Origin: Lineus longissimus
Taxonomy: Eukaryota > Nemertea > Pilidiophora > Heteronemertea > Lineidae
NCBI RefSeq assembly: GCF_910592395.1
Contig: NC_088320.1
Span: 11,222,501 to 11,286,500 of the forward strand
Length of the DNA stretch: 64,000 nucleotides
Reading direction: 5' to 3'
Part shown: piece after piece, positions 30,280 through 43,030 of the stretch
How positions within the stretch are numbered: the first letter of the stretch is position 1
How the letters are laid out: each line of letters opens with the position of its first letter
The notes under the pieces: model-generated
What the model was told of the DNA's origin: nothing
Seen by the model: the letters and a program-made list of their open reading frames with translations, nothing else
The model's database searches: none
Translations under genes and position numbers: made by a program

Positions 30280-32160
30280 GAGGAATTCTAGTCCTAAATC
30301 CATGCCAGTTCATCCAGAATACAAATCCTGGCTTCTCAAATCCGGGCCCTGTCATCTAGAGTGCATACCATCCTTACCACTTGAAAAAATATCAAGTGAG
30401 TAGGAGTAACAGGCTGAAGTTGTAGTCGAGTGTCAATGGAATTTTGTAACCAGTGCAGTGACGAAGCAGAATTTCCGAGCATTCATGAGAGCTTTGTGCT
30501 CAATAACCCGACGCACATCCAGAATAAGCCCTACTAGACCTGGCTACAAATATTAAACCTTGCCCGAACCAACAACCATTTCAGTCGTTGGACTCCAAGC
30601 GTAGTGCAGTAGCATTTTTTCAAAAGGTAAGTGAATTCTGCCAAATATTATCTCATTGACATCAGCAGAGGGTAACCACGTAGGAGGGTGGTTCTCCCTG
30701 ACCAAGTTGTCGCCATCAAGCCATTTCTCTTAAAAAGTTAACAAACGTGTACGTCGTGGTGTGGTTGGGCGCCCACTTCAAAATCGGTTTACATTGCCGA
30801 TTTGGTTTAAAAACCATTACATCCACAATGCCGTGATTGTGGCGAAAACAGTCAAGAATGCGATTATGTTAGGCACAAAATCAGCATTTAACCGCCTCCA
30901 TTTGAGTTCTAACCCGTTACCTTTGGAGAGGTTACTGATTGCGACCTTGCTAATGCTACCTACATGTAGGCTCTATATACCGGGGCCCTATATATATCAA
31001 AAAAATCTTAATCCTCAGTTATTGCCTCCTGACATCGGTGAATGACATTTGACGCTGTTTCAGATGAAATTCACAACGCATGCGATTTTAGGGTTGTTTT
31101 CGTGCAAGTCATTGGGGTGCAGCGTAAAAGCAAAAAATTCCACCGCCTCACGCCTTGTCCAATCAGTGTTAACCTACTGTTACTGTGGACGCCACAAACA
31201 TCTTCTTTTCCATATGTGTGCTCTTTCCATTCCTCATTCGACATGTTGTTTCATACGTCGAAAAGAGGTGTCTTTGTTCTTCCTATTTTTTGGTCACTTT
31301 TTGGCCACGCTCTACGATGCGTGAAAAGTCAATCACAAAGGCAAGGAGAGAAGGTATGTCTGTTTTGGAGAATGGTTGAGGTATGATCGCTGGTTCAACC
31401 AAACCTTCGAGAATAGCTCGAAACACCATCCATCCTTTGGGAGGACTATAGAGTTTCATGTTCGCGCACTCGAAGTTCTTCAGCTTTGCGGAATTCTTCA
31501 TGTGACTCTATATTCGTTGATCGCTCGTAAACACACCACATACTGCTTAAGATCTCCTGTTTGCTGCGGCGATGGAAGCAAACTGGTCAAGTATACATGT
31601 ATTAATTTTTACGTATTGAGATTTTGGATTTGTTTTAGGGCAGTGCAGTGTGGCGTGAAATGAAAAAGCGTTCCATGCTTTGTCGTAATCCGCGCAAGAG
31701 CTTTTGTTCGTTCGTTTTTTTGCAGGGGGCGTAGAATGACCAAGCCCAGAGGCATTTGCATTCATTGAGATTTCCACCACATGTTATTACGATTGCAATA
31801 ACGCACGCAATTCATGCGACTTTGCTATTTTACACCCCACCTCACGCCAATACACCAAGACAAACGAGTTTGTTCTGCGATTCAAGCAAACTCGCGTTCG
31901 GCGGGGACCGACCTTAACCTACACCCTTATATTGTAGTTTACCACTGAATACGATTGCGAGAACGCACATTCACGCCTTTGCTCTATCATGCTTCTATGC
32001 ACCCAAACCGAGACTAGCAAAAGCTTTTGCTTTGCGACATCGCAAGTGGCAATGCACCATATACAATTCAGAAATAGTTATTGCATTGGAATATTTTGTA
32101 ACACCTACCTTATCTCTGGACATCGACAGGTATATGACGATAAAGGCTCCAGCCCAACTG
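30280..32160 (+). repeat. Module Y, inner right copy
   Basis: Mirror of 22560-24430, leading directly into the upstream region and exon 1 of the right four-cysteine gene. Confidence 0.6.
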
Positions 32161-32482
32161 ACAACAGTGTCAACACTCGTACAGTTTTATGTGTGCTGTC
32201 ATTGAGGGTGTGTTTTTCAGTCGAGGGGCGGGGGGAGTTATTGAGCTCTTATAATTACGTGCCTATGGTGTATACTGGTACATTGTGTCGACAGTTAAAG
32301 CAGGGAGATACCTTGTTATAGACATCAACGAAAAACCAGACTCATTCGTATCCTCCTACCCTCGCACACATTCGGTTGTTAGTGTCGAGTGTTGGCCTGC
32401 AAGAAGCTCAAAAATCTCAGTTTCCTCTTTTTGCTACATTCCAGGAAGTTACGTCTCTCTAGCAAATATTTCTGACTGAAAG
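32161..32482 (+). promoter_or_regulatory. Upstream region of the right four-cysteine gene
   Basis: Mirror of 22222-22560 and homologous to 2450-2788. It ends at the ATG of exon 1. Confidence 0.45.
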
Positions 32483-33294
32483 ATGAAGACCATTTGTGTC
32501 CTGTTCGTTCTGGTGGTGATCTTCTCCTTGGTCCTTGGAAGGTATACATACAACGCCCCGCAATGAGCGATTTAAGCGCTGTACCTATGATTATAATCGC
32601 TGCTATATGTGCGACAAAAAGATATCACGCCTGCGGGTAAAACGGCTACTGAATCGCTGGGTTTGAGATAATTTTCTTCATCATGATATCAATTTCATGA
32701 AAGAGTACAGATTTTAATCTTTGTGATCTTAGAGCCCAACATCATAACTGCCTTATCCTGCGGAAATCAGGGGTTTTTCTAATAATGCCCCCTAGCCTGA
32801 TCGGGGCGAATTCTTCCTCCAATATCGGCTCAGGCTCGTCGAAAGGTGGACCGAAATTGCGCGCTGACTTTATTTACCGGGAGGCGAGAGACAGTGCTTT
32901 TGGGCGGGGTATAGGATTGATTAATTACTTGGCATGCGATTGTGACAAGGCATGCGACAGTGCATTTGTTATTTCACAGGGCTTTTTCAGCTGACACTGT
33001 ATTCAAACAATGCAAAAACCGCATGCGTGTTGAAATTCATGGGACCAAGTCTAAATGCATTTGGTGACGCGATTCAGCTCCCATGTATTTCACAACTCAT
33101 CCGATTTTTCGCATTGCCTCGGTGCAGTGCGGCGCAAAATGACAAAGCAGTGTATGCCCGGTCGCAATCGCAATTACCTTACCCCAAATTTACATCCCTT
33201 ACCGAACACCTGAATTATCATATCCCGTCTATCTAGCACATGCAGGAGATAATGTCGAGGAAGGATTGAATGAAGAAATGGATCTGGAAAAAGG

Positions 33295-34080
33295 GTAGGT
33301 TACACAGCCTTTGGGTTCCTCTCTCTCGCTTGTTCTATTGGTGGCGTCAGAGTGAAAATGGCTTTTGGTCATACACAAAAAGATTTCAAACAGCATCCTC
33401 CGTAATCAGTCCACCAAGGTTCCTCCTACCTTGAACCAGAATTAGCTATTTGCCCCCCCCCCCCCCGCTACCAATCAAACTACGGTAGTCATGACTGTTA
33501 CAGCTTGATCAATGCATCCTTGATATATATATATATATATACGCAAGTGCGTATTATATGCGTATTTATACGCATATATGGACCTCGCCTCCTCTTATCC
33601 ACGCTAATAAGGAATTTTCGCTATCCCGTACCGCCGAAAAAATCACCGAAAAAGAACCCATTCCTGCCTATGACGTCATCAGTTTTCGTGAAATATTCCC
33701 CGATCTCGAGTCGGTCTCCGTGAAAAAAGCGCTGTATCTCGGCCGCTATTTTGGGATCGGGAACTATTACTACGAACACCAACTCTCGTTATTCTCTCGG
33801 AAAACTCTCGAAATCTGCATCGGTCACGAAATCTCTCGTAAAACACTCGTAAAGTGCAGGGACGCTTAATCGGATTACACGCCCAGTGGCGATCCCTCTC
33901 GTAGAGTCTCGAGTTCTTGAATTCCGTGACCTTTCGTAAGTTTTTCGATACCTTTCGACAGTATAATCTATTAAACGGTTATTTTCATGTTGGTTTGCAG
34001 GGGGGCGCGATAAGTCCGACCATTATGATCAGCGGGCTCGATATTTATGATAGTTGTCAGTTCCACAATGAAACATAGGT
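33295..34080. other. Intron 2 of the right four-cysteine gene, proximal part
   Basis: Mirror of 20600-21409. It contains a poly-C run (about 33456-33468), a TATATA microsatellite (33522-33541) and the knottin-intron-like stretch. Confidence 0.6.
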
Positions 34081-34092
34081 GGCGGATAAGTT

Positions 34093-35400
34093 TTGCCGTT
34101 GCCTATATTTTGTAAAAAAAAATATCTACGCGCACCACAAGCAACTGAGACAGCGTTAGTTAAAGTGCAGAGTGACATTCTGATGAGGATGGATAAGCAA
34201 GAAGTGTGTTTGCTTGTGATGCTTGACCTTAGTGTGGCTTTTGATACTGTTGATACCACTGTTCTCCTTGAAACCATGAACATGGATTTCGGAATATCTG
34301 GATCTTGCCTCAAATGGCTGGAGTCGTATCTCAACAGTCGGAATCAGCGGATTGTTATCAATGACTCAGTCTCAACTAAATTTGTCCTCAAATGTGGTGT
34401 TCCTCAGGGCAGCTGCCTAGGGCCAATTTCATTCTTGTTCTACGTTTCGCGCCTCTATCACGTGATATCCCGACATCTACCTGACGCTCATGGATATTCT
34501 GATGATAATCAGTTATATCTGTCTTTTCGCCCACTTCCGACTTCTGTTGAATGCGATGCGGTGAAGGAGGCTGAGAAATGCGTTCGTGATGTAAGGGCTT
34601 GTCTTATCACCAACCAGCTGTTCATTAACGATGTGAAAACTGAATTTATCATCATTGGTTCCCGCCAACAATTGCTCAAAGTAAACATTGACTCAATTAA
34701 AGTTGGTGTGACTGATGTGAGCCCTGTCAAATGTGTGAGAAATCTCGGCGTATGGTTTGATTCTAATATGAATATGGAAACCCACGTACGCAAAGTGTGC
34801 TCAAAGACCTTTCGCGGATTTTATAACATCAGACAAATTCGGAAATTTCTTACTGAGGACACCACCAAGATTCTTGTTCATGCTTTCGCAACTGCCCATC
34901 TCGACTACTGTAATGCTGTTCTATATGGCATCACTGACAAGCAGTGTAGTCGGATGCAGAAGGTTTTGAATGCTGCTGCATGGGTTGTATGTCTTGTGCC
35001 TCACTTTGACCATATCACTCCGGTACTTGTACATCTACACTGGCTACCTGTTAAGTACAGGATAATTTTCAAGGTCTAACTTCTAATGTTTAAGGCCCTC
35101 CAGGGTAATGCTCCTCAGTATCTAGTTGATATAGTCAAGGTCAGGCAACCATTGTCTCATCATAGATTGCGTGGTGACTCTGAGCTTTTGCTTGTGGTGC
35201 CGGTTACGTGTTGCGTAACTTTTGGGGACCGGGCTTTTTGCTCGGCTGCCCCCAAGCTTTGGAACAATCTCCCCAGGAGTATTTGGTTGGCAGGAAACAT
35301 CGGCCAGTTCAAATCACTCCTTAAGCGTCATTTTTAGGGGGGGGGGGGTGCGCTCGAGAATATGCCTTGCAGAGTCGAGCGCTATATAAATCCTCTAATA
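34093..35400 (+). pseudogene. 5'-truncated CR1/L2-like LINE, right copy
   Basis: It has the same structure as the left copy: a 328-codon RT frame (34093-35079), then TAA, then the C-terminal domain (35086-35337) in frame to its natural stop, because this copy lacks the 108-bp duplication. The 3' end has a GCGCTATATAAATC-type tail typical of CR1/L2 elements. Only about seven amino-acid differences separate the two RT frames. Confidence 0.85.
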
Positions 35401-35606
35401 GTATAATATTATAAGCAATTCATTTATTGAGTGTCCTTCCTGGGCGGGCTCTTCTCATATGTTGTTCATAATTATGTTGATGACAATCGATGCGGTTATT
35501 TAACGTGTTGGCCTTTGATGATTCCAAATAAACATTAAGAAATAAACATTAACCTGGTTAAGAGTGTTATTTAAAAACAAAAATCGATATTTGGTCGCAA
35601 TGCATG

Positions 35607-35966
35607 TGCAATAGCGCATCAAGTACAAGGTTCTCCTTCTTACTTACAAGTGTCTTCACCAACTTGCTCCCCAATACCTTTCAGAACTTCTCTCCGTTCA
35701 TACCGTTTCTCGAACTCTGCGCTCTTCATCGGCCGTTCTTCTGTCTATCCCAAAGACCAATGTCATGTCAGTCGGTGGTAGAGCATTTTCAATTGGAGCC
35801 CCTCAGCTGTGGAACAAACTTCCTTCAACTGTTAGGAACTGCAGCTCTCTGTTATCTTTCAAGGGACAACTGAAACATTTGCTTTTTAAAGAGGCCTATC
35901 AAGCGCTTTGAGCGGCCAGTTAATGGTTGGATACTGCGCTATATAAGACTCGTATTATTATTATTA
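35607..35966 (+). mobile_element. Second LINE 3' fragment, right arm only
   Basis: On the plus strand the frames show VGGRAFSIGAPQLWNKLPST and FKGQLKHLLFKEA, the C-terminal end of a CR1/L2-like ORF2, followed by GCGCTATATAAGACTCG and an ATT repeat tail. The left arm at 18973-18990 has the uninterrupted target, so this is a later insertion. Confidence 0.8.
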
Positions 35967-36540
35967 TGAGTGGGTCCATATCACACCGTTGACGGTCGCT
36001 ATCAGTGTGATTCGAGTTTAGCAAAGTTCATATGTAGGACGGGCGATGGGAGACCGATTCCTCGCGTCAGTATATTGTACACTTTTTTCCGCGCTTCACG
36101 TTGGCAAGGCGGTGATAGACTGGCGCGTCGACATAGCGTTTTGTATTAGTAGCGCTGTGCTGCAGAAATTACCAGTAAAAACGTCAGTCTGTCACTACTG
36201 CAGCCTCTGAACAGACAACATCTTAAAACCACCGGATGCCACGACCTTTTTATACACATGTGAAATATAACCGCAGTATCAACAAATGGTTCATGATATT
36301 TGTTGCTCGGGTGGTGCATTAGGCAACAAAACGGCAAAATAGCTGTCAATCACATTATCATTTAGCTATTACTGTCAAAGACCCTTATTCGTCGGTGATT
36401 ATCTCGCAAATACCACATCGGATTATCACACCAAACTACTCATTTCTTTTTTGGATCATTCAACATAATAAGACTTATACGAACAACACTGAATGACCAC
36501 AACTCCCTGATGTCAGGTAATGCGTGTAATGCCTTTAATG

Positions 36541-36717
36541 CGTGTCTATAGAAATGTTTATTTTGAGCTAAAAATACAATTGCCCCCATAGGTTTTCTTT
36601 TTTATCTAACCAACAATTAACTTGTAAGGGCTACATACACCTTACTTTTCCACTTTTTCTTTTAGCAAACTATGAACTTTCGAGGATCTAAGTTTCATTT
36701 CATGCAAATATCAACCT
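36541..36717. mobile_element. Right-arm-only insertion of about 180 bp
   Basis: Sequence between GCCTTTAATG and CGCTTTGC is absent from the left arm, where the two sides nearly join (18385-18410). Its family is not recognised. Confidence 0.55.
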
Positions 36718-37089
36718 AACGCTTTGCAATCATATTACATCGAAACGTAATCTTCAATTTGATGTTTAGAATGTGTATTTGGTTCGTTTAGAATGGCTTG
36801 TTTCATTTGTCTCGTTTCAACATTTACATACTACCGCTTGGGGAAGCTTGTGACTAAAACGTTGATTTTACCTTTTTCAGCAAAGAGTTCCTGAAAGTCC
36901 GCAAGCGTTATGGTTGCAATAACCATTCCGACTGCGAGGTGGCAAATGGTGGACCCGGAGGCGATTGTGTTTTTTGGACCTGTGCACCGGGAAAGTAGTT
37001 GTGTTCTCCAATCCATCTGCGTACAGGGTTCCATATATAATTAAACTATTGATATCATTTGTCTGTATGAATGAAGACATCTTTGGAGC

Positions 37090-37095
37090 AATAAA
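37090..37095 (+). terminator. Polyadenylation signal of the right four-cysteine gene
   Basis: AATAAA 92 bases after the stop, mirrored at 18021-18026. Confidence 0.6.
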
Positions 37096-37099
37096 GTGT

Positions 37100-38168
37100 T
37101 CTGTGTGTTAGTCCATGGTCATGTACTCTTCTTCTTCTTATCATGGTTAACAATATACAGCCTCGTCCCAGGTCATTATATGCGCCTGCGCCAATTCCTG
37201 ATAGAAGGTTGGATTGTTGCCTCGTCATGAGATCTCGCAAGGAGGCTCGTGTTTTACCAGGCTGCGAAAACGTTCTTCAGTCCAATAGAACCGAAGTTCG
37301 ACTGTTCAGTTCACATTTTATGATCTCGTCCTAATTTTGTTCTCTTGACGTGGAGTGGCAAGGGATACTGGAGACGCAGTAACTGGTTTTATCCAAAAGA
37401 AGATTATCAGGTCATTATTTCTTGTTTCCTACTTCTCGAGACCAAACTCGGTATAATTTTCTGTGTTTCTGTAAGTGAAAATTTCCCCTATGATATATCA
37501 GACATCGAATGGTTGTCGTGAATAGGGGAACAAAAAGGTTAACACTGAAATACGGGAAACACAGAGATGTTTCATGCCTGAGCTCCACTTGGCTTAGGCC
37601 TGACTGGAACAGTCGGCATATCCCAATACAGAAGAATTGCATTCGTTCCCGAACGAGAGTTGTCTTAAATTATTGTCATTTTCACCTGTACAAGTATTTA
37701 AGCTGAGGCGGTTCGTCCATATACCACGAGAACCAAGGGGACACTAGCATATGCCATCTTGCAGGGCTCAGTAGAGATAGCCGCCATCGCGGCCTTCCAA
37801 AGAGCGGGTGGATAACGTGACGCACTGGAATGGAAGACCCCTCGCCGAGGACAGAACCGCGTGGTGTCGCATCTTTAACAGCTTATTGTCGCCCCAATGG
37901 CCGCATGGCTGCGGGACATGATGATGATGAAGAAGAAGTATTGTATTCAGTTTATTTACTATTGAGAATTTTGAACTATTTCCTACTCGATCCTTCACTG
38001 GGAGCTATTGGAGTCACCTGGTTATCGAGGTGACATAATCAAAAGAAGGAACAAGACAGACTAGACCCTTGCAACAGCACCGAAAATGTAGTCACACGGA
38101 ATGAGGAACCTGCAGAACTAAAAATCCAGATGGCCGCACCGGTACCGGTACTTCCAGTGCATTAAGTT
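37100..38168. other. Unassigned sequence, mirror of 16951-18020
   Basis: Small open frames are present but no domain or splice-linked set is recognised. Confidence 0.3.
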
Positions 38169-38510
38169 TTGTTGATTTTCTCCCTAAAACTCATCAAAAT
38201 AGAATTAAGGAACAATATTCTAAAATACCTTGGTACCGTAAAGTCAACTTTTAAATGGAAAATGCATAAGCCTCGTTCTGAGAGTGGAGTGTTTTGGACA
38301 CGCAACCAAGATGCTCTACCAAAGTTCCCTCGGGTTGCACTAAAATGTGGAAACCATGCACACAGCTCACTTCAGAAGTTTGAGGCTCTCAAAACACTGC
38401 TTCAAACACAAATCAGCCAAGGAAGCATCAACCACCCTAAGTTTTTTAATGAGCACTACACATATTTGCTGAGAAAAACGCTCCGAATAGCCCATTTGCG
38501 CGGATTTTAG
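38169..38510 (+). CDS. Open frame of unknown function (113 codons), right arm
   Basis: The frame is rich in Lys, Phe and Leu and contains FWTRNQDALPKFPRVALKCG. The left-arm counterpart has a stop at the Lys codon. It may be old transposon coding sequence; no family recognised. Confidence 0.3.
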   Translation: MLIFSLKLIKIELRNNILKYLGTVKSTFKWKMHKPRSESGVFWTRNQDALPKFPRVALKCGNHAHSSLQKFEALKTLLQTQISQGSINHPKFFNEHYTYLLRKTLRIAHLRGF

Positions 38511-38677
38511 CATCACTTGAGCGAGCCGATGCGGACTTCCTATGCGCGCTGCCGTAACATAATGTAAACAACGGCGCTACCGGCGCTCCGGGCAGGCGAT
38601 GGATGGAGTTTGCCAAATTCGCACATATTCAAGTTATTTTCGTGGCCTATCTTAAGTTTGAGGTATTTTAGAATAGA

Positions 38678-38843
38678 AATTGAACCCTCGGCTTCGGACC
38701 TTGGTTGAGTTACCAAGACACTCTCGGGTGGAGCTAAAATTTCGTCCAAACCCTCGCCTATCGGCTCGGGTTTGGACTGTATTTTAGCTCCACCCTCGAG
38801 TGTCTTGGTAACTCAACCAAGGTCCTCCGCCTCGGGTTCAATT
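38678..38843. repeat. Foldback hairpin element, right copy
   Basis: Mirror of 16271-16437, with the same long hairpin and few base differences. Confidence 0.85.
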
Positions 38844-39470
38844 CCTTAAACACAACATGTTTGGTGCTATTTCCCCATGTAGAGTAATCAAGGAATGAAA
38901 TATTCAAAGATCATTGACCCGAGAAATGGCTTTCTCATTACAACCATGGTCCACTTGCCTGCAGGGCTCCTATCGGCAGGTTTTGTTGTGCAGCTTCCTC
39001 ATTGCATTGTACCCGTTACAGAAACCGGCTACAATTCCTTGCCGACAGCATTTACAGGCGCAACAGATCCTGTGCTATCACCACTAGCAGATGGTGTTTC
39101 CTACTTCATAATAGTTTCACTAACATTTTAAACCATGAATACACCTTAAAGTAAAAGGTTAGTGATCTAAGCATAATCGTATTGTTTCGGTTAATATTTT
39201 TACCATGAATACACCTTAAAGTAAAATGTTATATATCATAGTATTCCATTGTTTCTGTCAATATTTGACCATATTATACACCTTAAGTAAAACCTTGCAA
39301 CCAAGCCTTCTCGGGTATGTAACGTACAGGGCGTGAACCGCCCCAAGCCGTCAAGTTTGGGGTGGGGTGGGGGGGGGGGGGGGATTGTCCACGGCCTCCC
39401 AGAGGTCAGATGCTCGACCGACTGTCTCCAGAGATCCTTCCCCTAATGTGCGTTAATAGCAAGGTCATCC
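38844..39470. other. Mirror of 15641-16260: small open frame, short repeats and poly-G tract
   Basis: It contains the plus-strand 78-codon frame 38895-39131, the ACACCTTAAAGTAAAA-type units at 39138-39290 and a G run at 39371-39382. Confidence 0.3.
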
Positions 39471-39790
39471 GACCACGAAAGATAGTAACACGAAATTTGG
39501 GACTTACCCTTGCTCTTTATTTGGGATGTGTTACAAGACTCGGGAGGTCTTCTTAAAAGGCCTTGGTGTATTTCTTATTTCCCCTTTTTACCCTGTGGCT
39601 CTTCCTCGGTCTCGCTCTCTCTCTCAGATGGGCGCCCTGTGATCTGGTTTATATATAGGCCCTATAAGGGCCAGCCAATGATAGCCGGTCACATGATGTT
39701 TTCAGTTTTGGTAGACTCGCGGCAGGATGCCCGGATTCCACGAACAATCCACCAGGTTAACTATAGTTACCCTGGCGAGCTATAAGGGAA
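39470..39790 (-). mobile_element. Probable solo LTR, right arm
   Basis: Mirror of 15300-15640, with the TATA-like box and AATAAA signal on the minus strand. Confidence 0.5.
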
Positions 39791-39829
39791 CCAGTACATC
39801 CCCACAGCTGGGTGAAAAACATTGTCCCA

Positions 39830-40487
39830 ATGCTAAAGAGGAAAAGTCAACCAGCAGGTAAGTAATCAATTGGCTGGTCCACGGGCAACACCGACGTATG
39901 CTAATTTTGTAGAATGTACCTTTTAAGAGGTATTTACCGAATCGTCATGGATTTTTTTGGCCAAACGTTCCCAGACTTGCAGGACCTCCATCTGTTTATT
40001 GTTACATATATTTATAATTTACTTAGGAATGTTGTTGAATGACCAGAGAGAGAACCATTTCAATAAATCCCGGAATTAAATTTCTGCATCAAGGCAGCGT
40101 AGTATCCACAACCGATTCGTTCCAATAGACCAATAACTTTCCAGCAAAACCGCTGCGAAACTTGCCCACCTCATATCTCACCGCTAATTACCGTTGGTGA
40201 GCTACAAAACACAAAAGTTCCTTAAAAAATAAGCCAGGGCTAACATGCTCACGAAAGGAGTCATGTCTAGTAGCCTGACTCTGGTTTTTAAATTGTACTA
40301 GCTCAGTCGACCTGTCAATGGAAGGAACCGTCATAAATCTTCTGCCGCCCTGCTACCTGATATTCGTGTTATAAAACCAGTTCTCCCGAGAGCATGCAGA
40401 TACCAAGGGAACTTTCAGCCGACAAGATCACAACGAAGACTACCAATTTCCAATCTTATTTCAATTTACCGATCTTGTCATTTCAAG
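39830..40487 (+). CDS. Two-exon start of an unidentified basic protein, right copy
   Basis: Exons 39830-39857 and 40419-40487 match the left copy. The exon 2 donor is GCAAGT here instead of GTAAGT; GC donors are usable but weaker. No further exon found. Confidence 0.35.
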
Positions 40488-40639
40488 GCAAGTTACTTAA
40501 AAAACTTCCATAATCATATTTCGACTATTCTTTCAATTTAAAATACTCGATTTATAGAAGACCTCCCAAAAAATACATTTTTTATACAATTTATATACAA
40601 TTTTCCAATGAACATTCATGCATTAACTGAAAGGTTTTA

Positions 40640-42190
40640 TCTTAACTTCTATGCCGCGTGCATCACTTTGCAATTTCCATTATTTCTCCATCCAATATAA
40701 TCTGAAGTGCTGGTTCGGTTTGGGTGAAGTGAAGCATAATAGAGCAAAGGAGTTTTTATTTTCATGTATCTGTCGAAGTTCAGGGATGAGGTGGGTTTTA
40801 ACTGAAAGAATGCCAACATACGCGATGTTGCGAAAAATGCCAATACAATAACTATTTCTGCACTGTATATGGTGCACTGCCACTTGCGATGTCGGAATCG
40901 CATTTATCCACTTCCAATGGCGCAAAGCAAAAGCTTTTGCTGGCTCGGTTTCGGTGAACTGAAGCATGATAGAGCAAAGGCGGGCACGTGCGTTCTCGCA
41001 ATTTCATTCAGTGGTAACCTACCATATAAAGGTGTAGGAGTTAGATATATATATATTGTCGCCGAACGCGAATTTGCTTGAATCGTTTGTCTGGGTGTTT
41101 GGGCGAGCAGTGGAGCGTAAAATAACAAAGCCGTATGAATTGCGTGCGTTGCCGCAATCGTAATTTCATGTAGTGGAAACCTCAATGAATGCAAATGACT
41201 CTTGGCATCGTCTTTTTGCGCCCCCTTAAACAAACCGAACGGACAGAAAACGACAACGCATGCAATGCTTTTTCAATTTACGCCACACTGTACTGCTCTA
41301 AAACAAATCCAAAATCTCAAAACGTTGAAATTCACACGTATACTAAACCAGTTTGCTTTCATCGCCACAATAAACAGGGGATCCTTAGCAGTCTGTGGTG
41401 CGTTTACGCCTGATCAACCAATATAAAGTCACATGATGAATTCCGAGAAGCTGAAGAACTTCGAATGCGCGAACATGCAGTTCTGTAGTCCTCCCAAATG
41501 ATGGCTCGTGTTTCTAACTGCTCTCTAATGTTTTGTCAAACCAGCTATCATACCTCAACCATTCTCCAAAGCAGTCATGCCTTCTCTCCTTGCCCTGGTG
41601 ATTGGCTTTTCATGCATCGTAGAGCGTGGTATAAAGCATAGAGCATGGATAAGATGAAAAAAGGACAAAACCACCTCTTTTTGACGTACAAAATAACATG
41701 TCGAATGAAGAATAAAAAAAAGGACCAGTATGGAAAAATAGCTTTATGGTGACACCTTGGTCAGGGAGAACCTCCTTCCTACGTTGTTACCCTCTGCTGA
41801 TGGCAATGAGAGAATTTTTGGCAGAATACACTTACCTTTTGAAAAGATGCTACCGCACTACGCTTGGAGTCCAAACACTGAAATGGGTGTTGGTTCGGGC
41901 AAGGTTTAGTATTTGTAGCCATGCCCGGCAGGGCTTATTCTGGATGTGCGTCGGGTTGTTTAGCACAAAGCTCTCGTGAATGCTTGGGAATTCTGCTTCG
42001 TCACTGCAATATCTGCAAAATTCTAATGACACTCGTCTTCAACTTCAACCTGTTACTCCTACTCACTTGACATCTTTCAAATTGTAAGGATAGGTATACA
42101 CTCACGGTGACAGGGCCCGGATTTGAGAAGCCAGGATTTGTAATCTGGAATAACTGGCATGGATTTAGGACTATAATTCCTCACAGGTAT
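40640..42190 (-). repeat. Module Y, outer right copy
   Basis: Mirror of 12950-14470, again containing the gene-upstream sequence without an attached exon 1. Confidence 0.6.
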
Positions 42191-42329
42191 TTGGGAAGGT
42201 CTCTATGATTCGAGGGACTATCTTTCCGCTGACACCACCGCCCCTGAATTATGTACACAATACGCAGCTAATGCACGCCGTGGTCATATATTGTAGAGAC
42301 TAGATAAATTTGGTGGGAGTTTCAAATTT

Positions 42330-43030
42330 TGAATTTTGAATGAGCATTCTGGGCCTTCGTATACGTTGAATGCATTTCTAGCTAACTACGTTCATTCACG
42401 AGACATGGAATATTTGTACACAGTGTAAATAGGACTTGACCTGTTCTCTCACAATATTATGGCAACAGGAAGTGCCGATACACTTTGGGTTGATCGGGAA
42501 TCAATCAAGCTATTTCATTGTATATATTCTGCCTCAAAAGCGCAGTGTTAGTCGACATGCATCATTTCTGCTCAATGTGATCGATCCATTCATCACTCAC
42601 TGATCAACTTGTGCCCAGAGTTTGAACATGAACAGTAGAATTCCATAGTAATGACTCATGCAGGAATTTGGTACACTGCGGACGCTGTTGGCCGGTGTAA
42701 CAGTAACAAATGCCCCCCTGGAAAAAGTGTCCGGCCCTATTGTATTCTGCAATATTGTTCTATAGAGACCCTGACCGTCAATAGCTCAGAGATCGAAGCG
42801 CATAATATAATCCTTTGTTTCCCGGGCATTCTATCCTAGGACATTTTAAACTTCTACACCGGCCTTGTTCCTCACCTAACCACTGCGACAAGTGCTGAGC
42901 TTTCTGCAAGTTTTGCACCGACGACCACAACGAATTGGCGAGTGTATAAGGTGCTGATAGTTTATCAACTGGCTGTAAGGAGCGCTGTAGTAGGAATAAC
43001 ATTTTGTGATCAATTTTCGCTAATTAGCAC
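42330..43030. other. Stretch between modules Y and X with a possible Cys-rich exon
   Basis: The plus strand 42651-42839 reads an open frame with closely spaced cysteines (GRCNSNKC, YCILQYC), then NSSEIEAHNII to a stop. It lies upstream of, and on the same strand as, the exon at 43136 and could belong to the same gene. 42330-42640 matches 4430-4640. Confidence 0.3.

Larger units (their letters stand above)
32483..36998 (+). pseudogene. Secreted four-cysteine peptide precursor, right-arm copy with a damaged first splice donor
   Basis: Exons correspond to 32483-32537, 33246-33294 and 36881-36998. All three frames are intact and exon 3 keeps the basic site and the C-x5-C-x11-C-x4-C spacing. The difference from the left copy next to the first mature cysteine is Gly for Ala. 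The exon 1 donor, GTAGGT in the knottin and left-arm genes, reads GAAGGT here. The nearest alternative GT (32542) would add four bases and shift the frame. Exon 2 also has Met for Thr. Intron 2 is 3.6 kb with a LINE, a second LINE fragment and another insertion. Called a pseudogene because of the donor, but an RNA check could overturn this. Confidence 0.65.

Noticed and set aside
36780-36910. Alternative first exon for the right four-cysteine gene starting at the ATG near 36793
   Set aside because: The frame runs into a stop soon after the acceptor and the left arm has ATT instead of ATG; the distant exon 1/exon 2 pair fits phase exactly.
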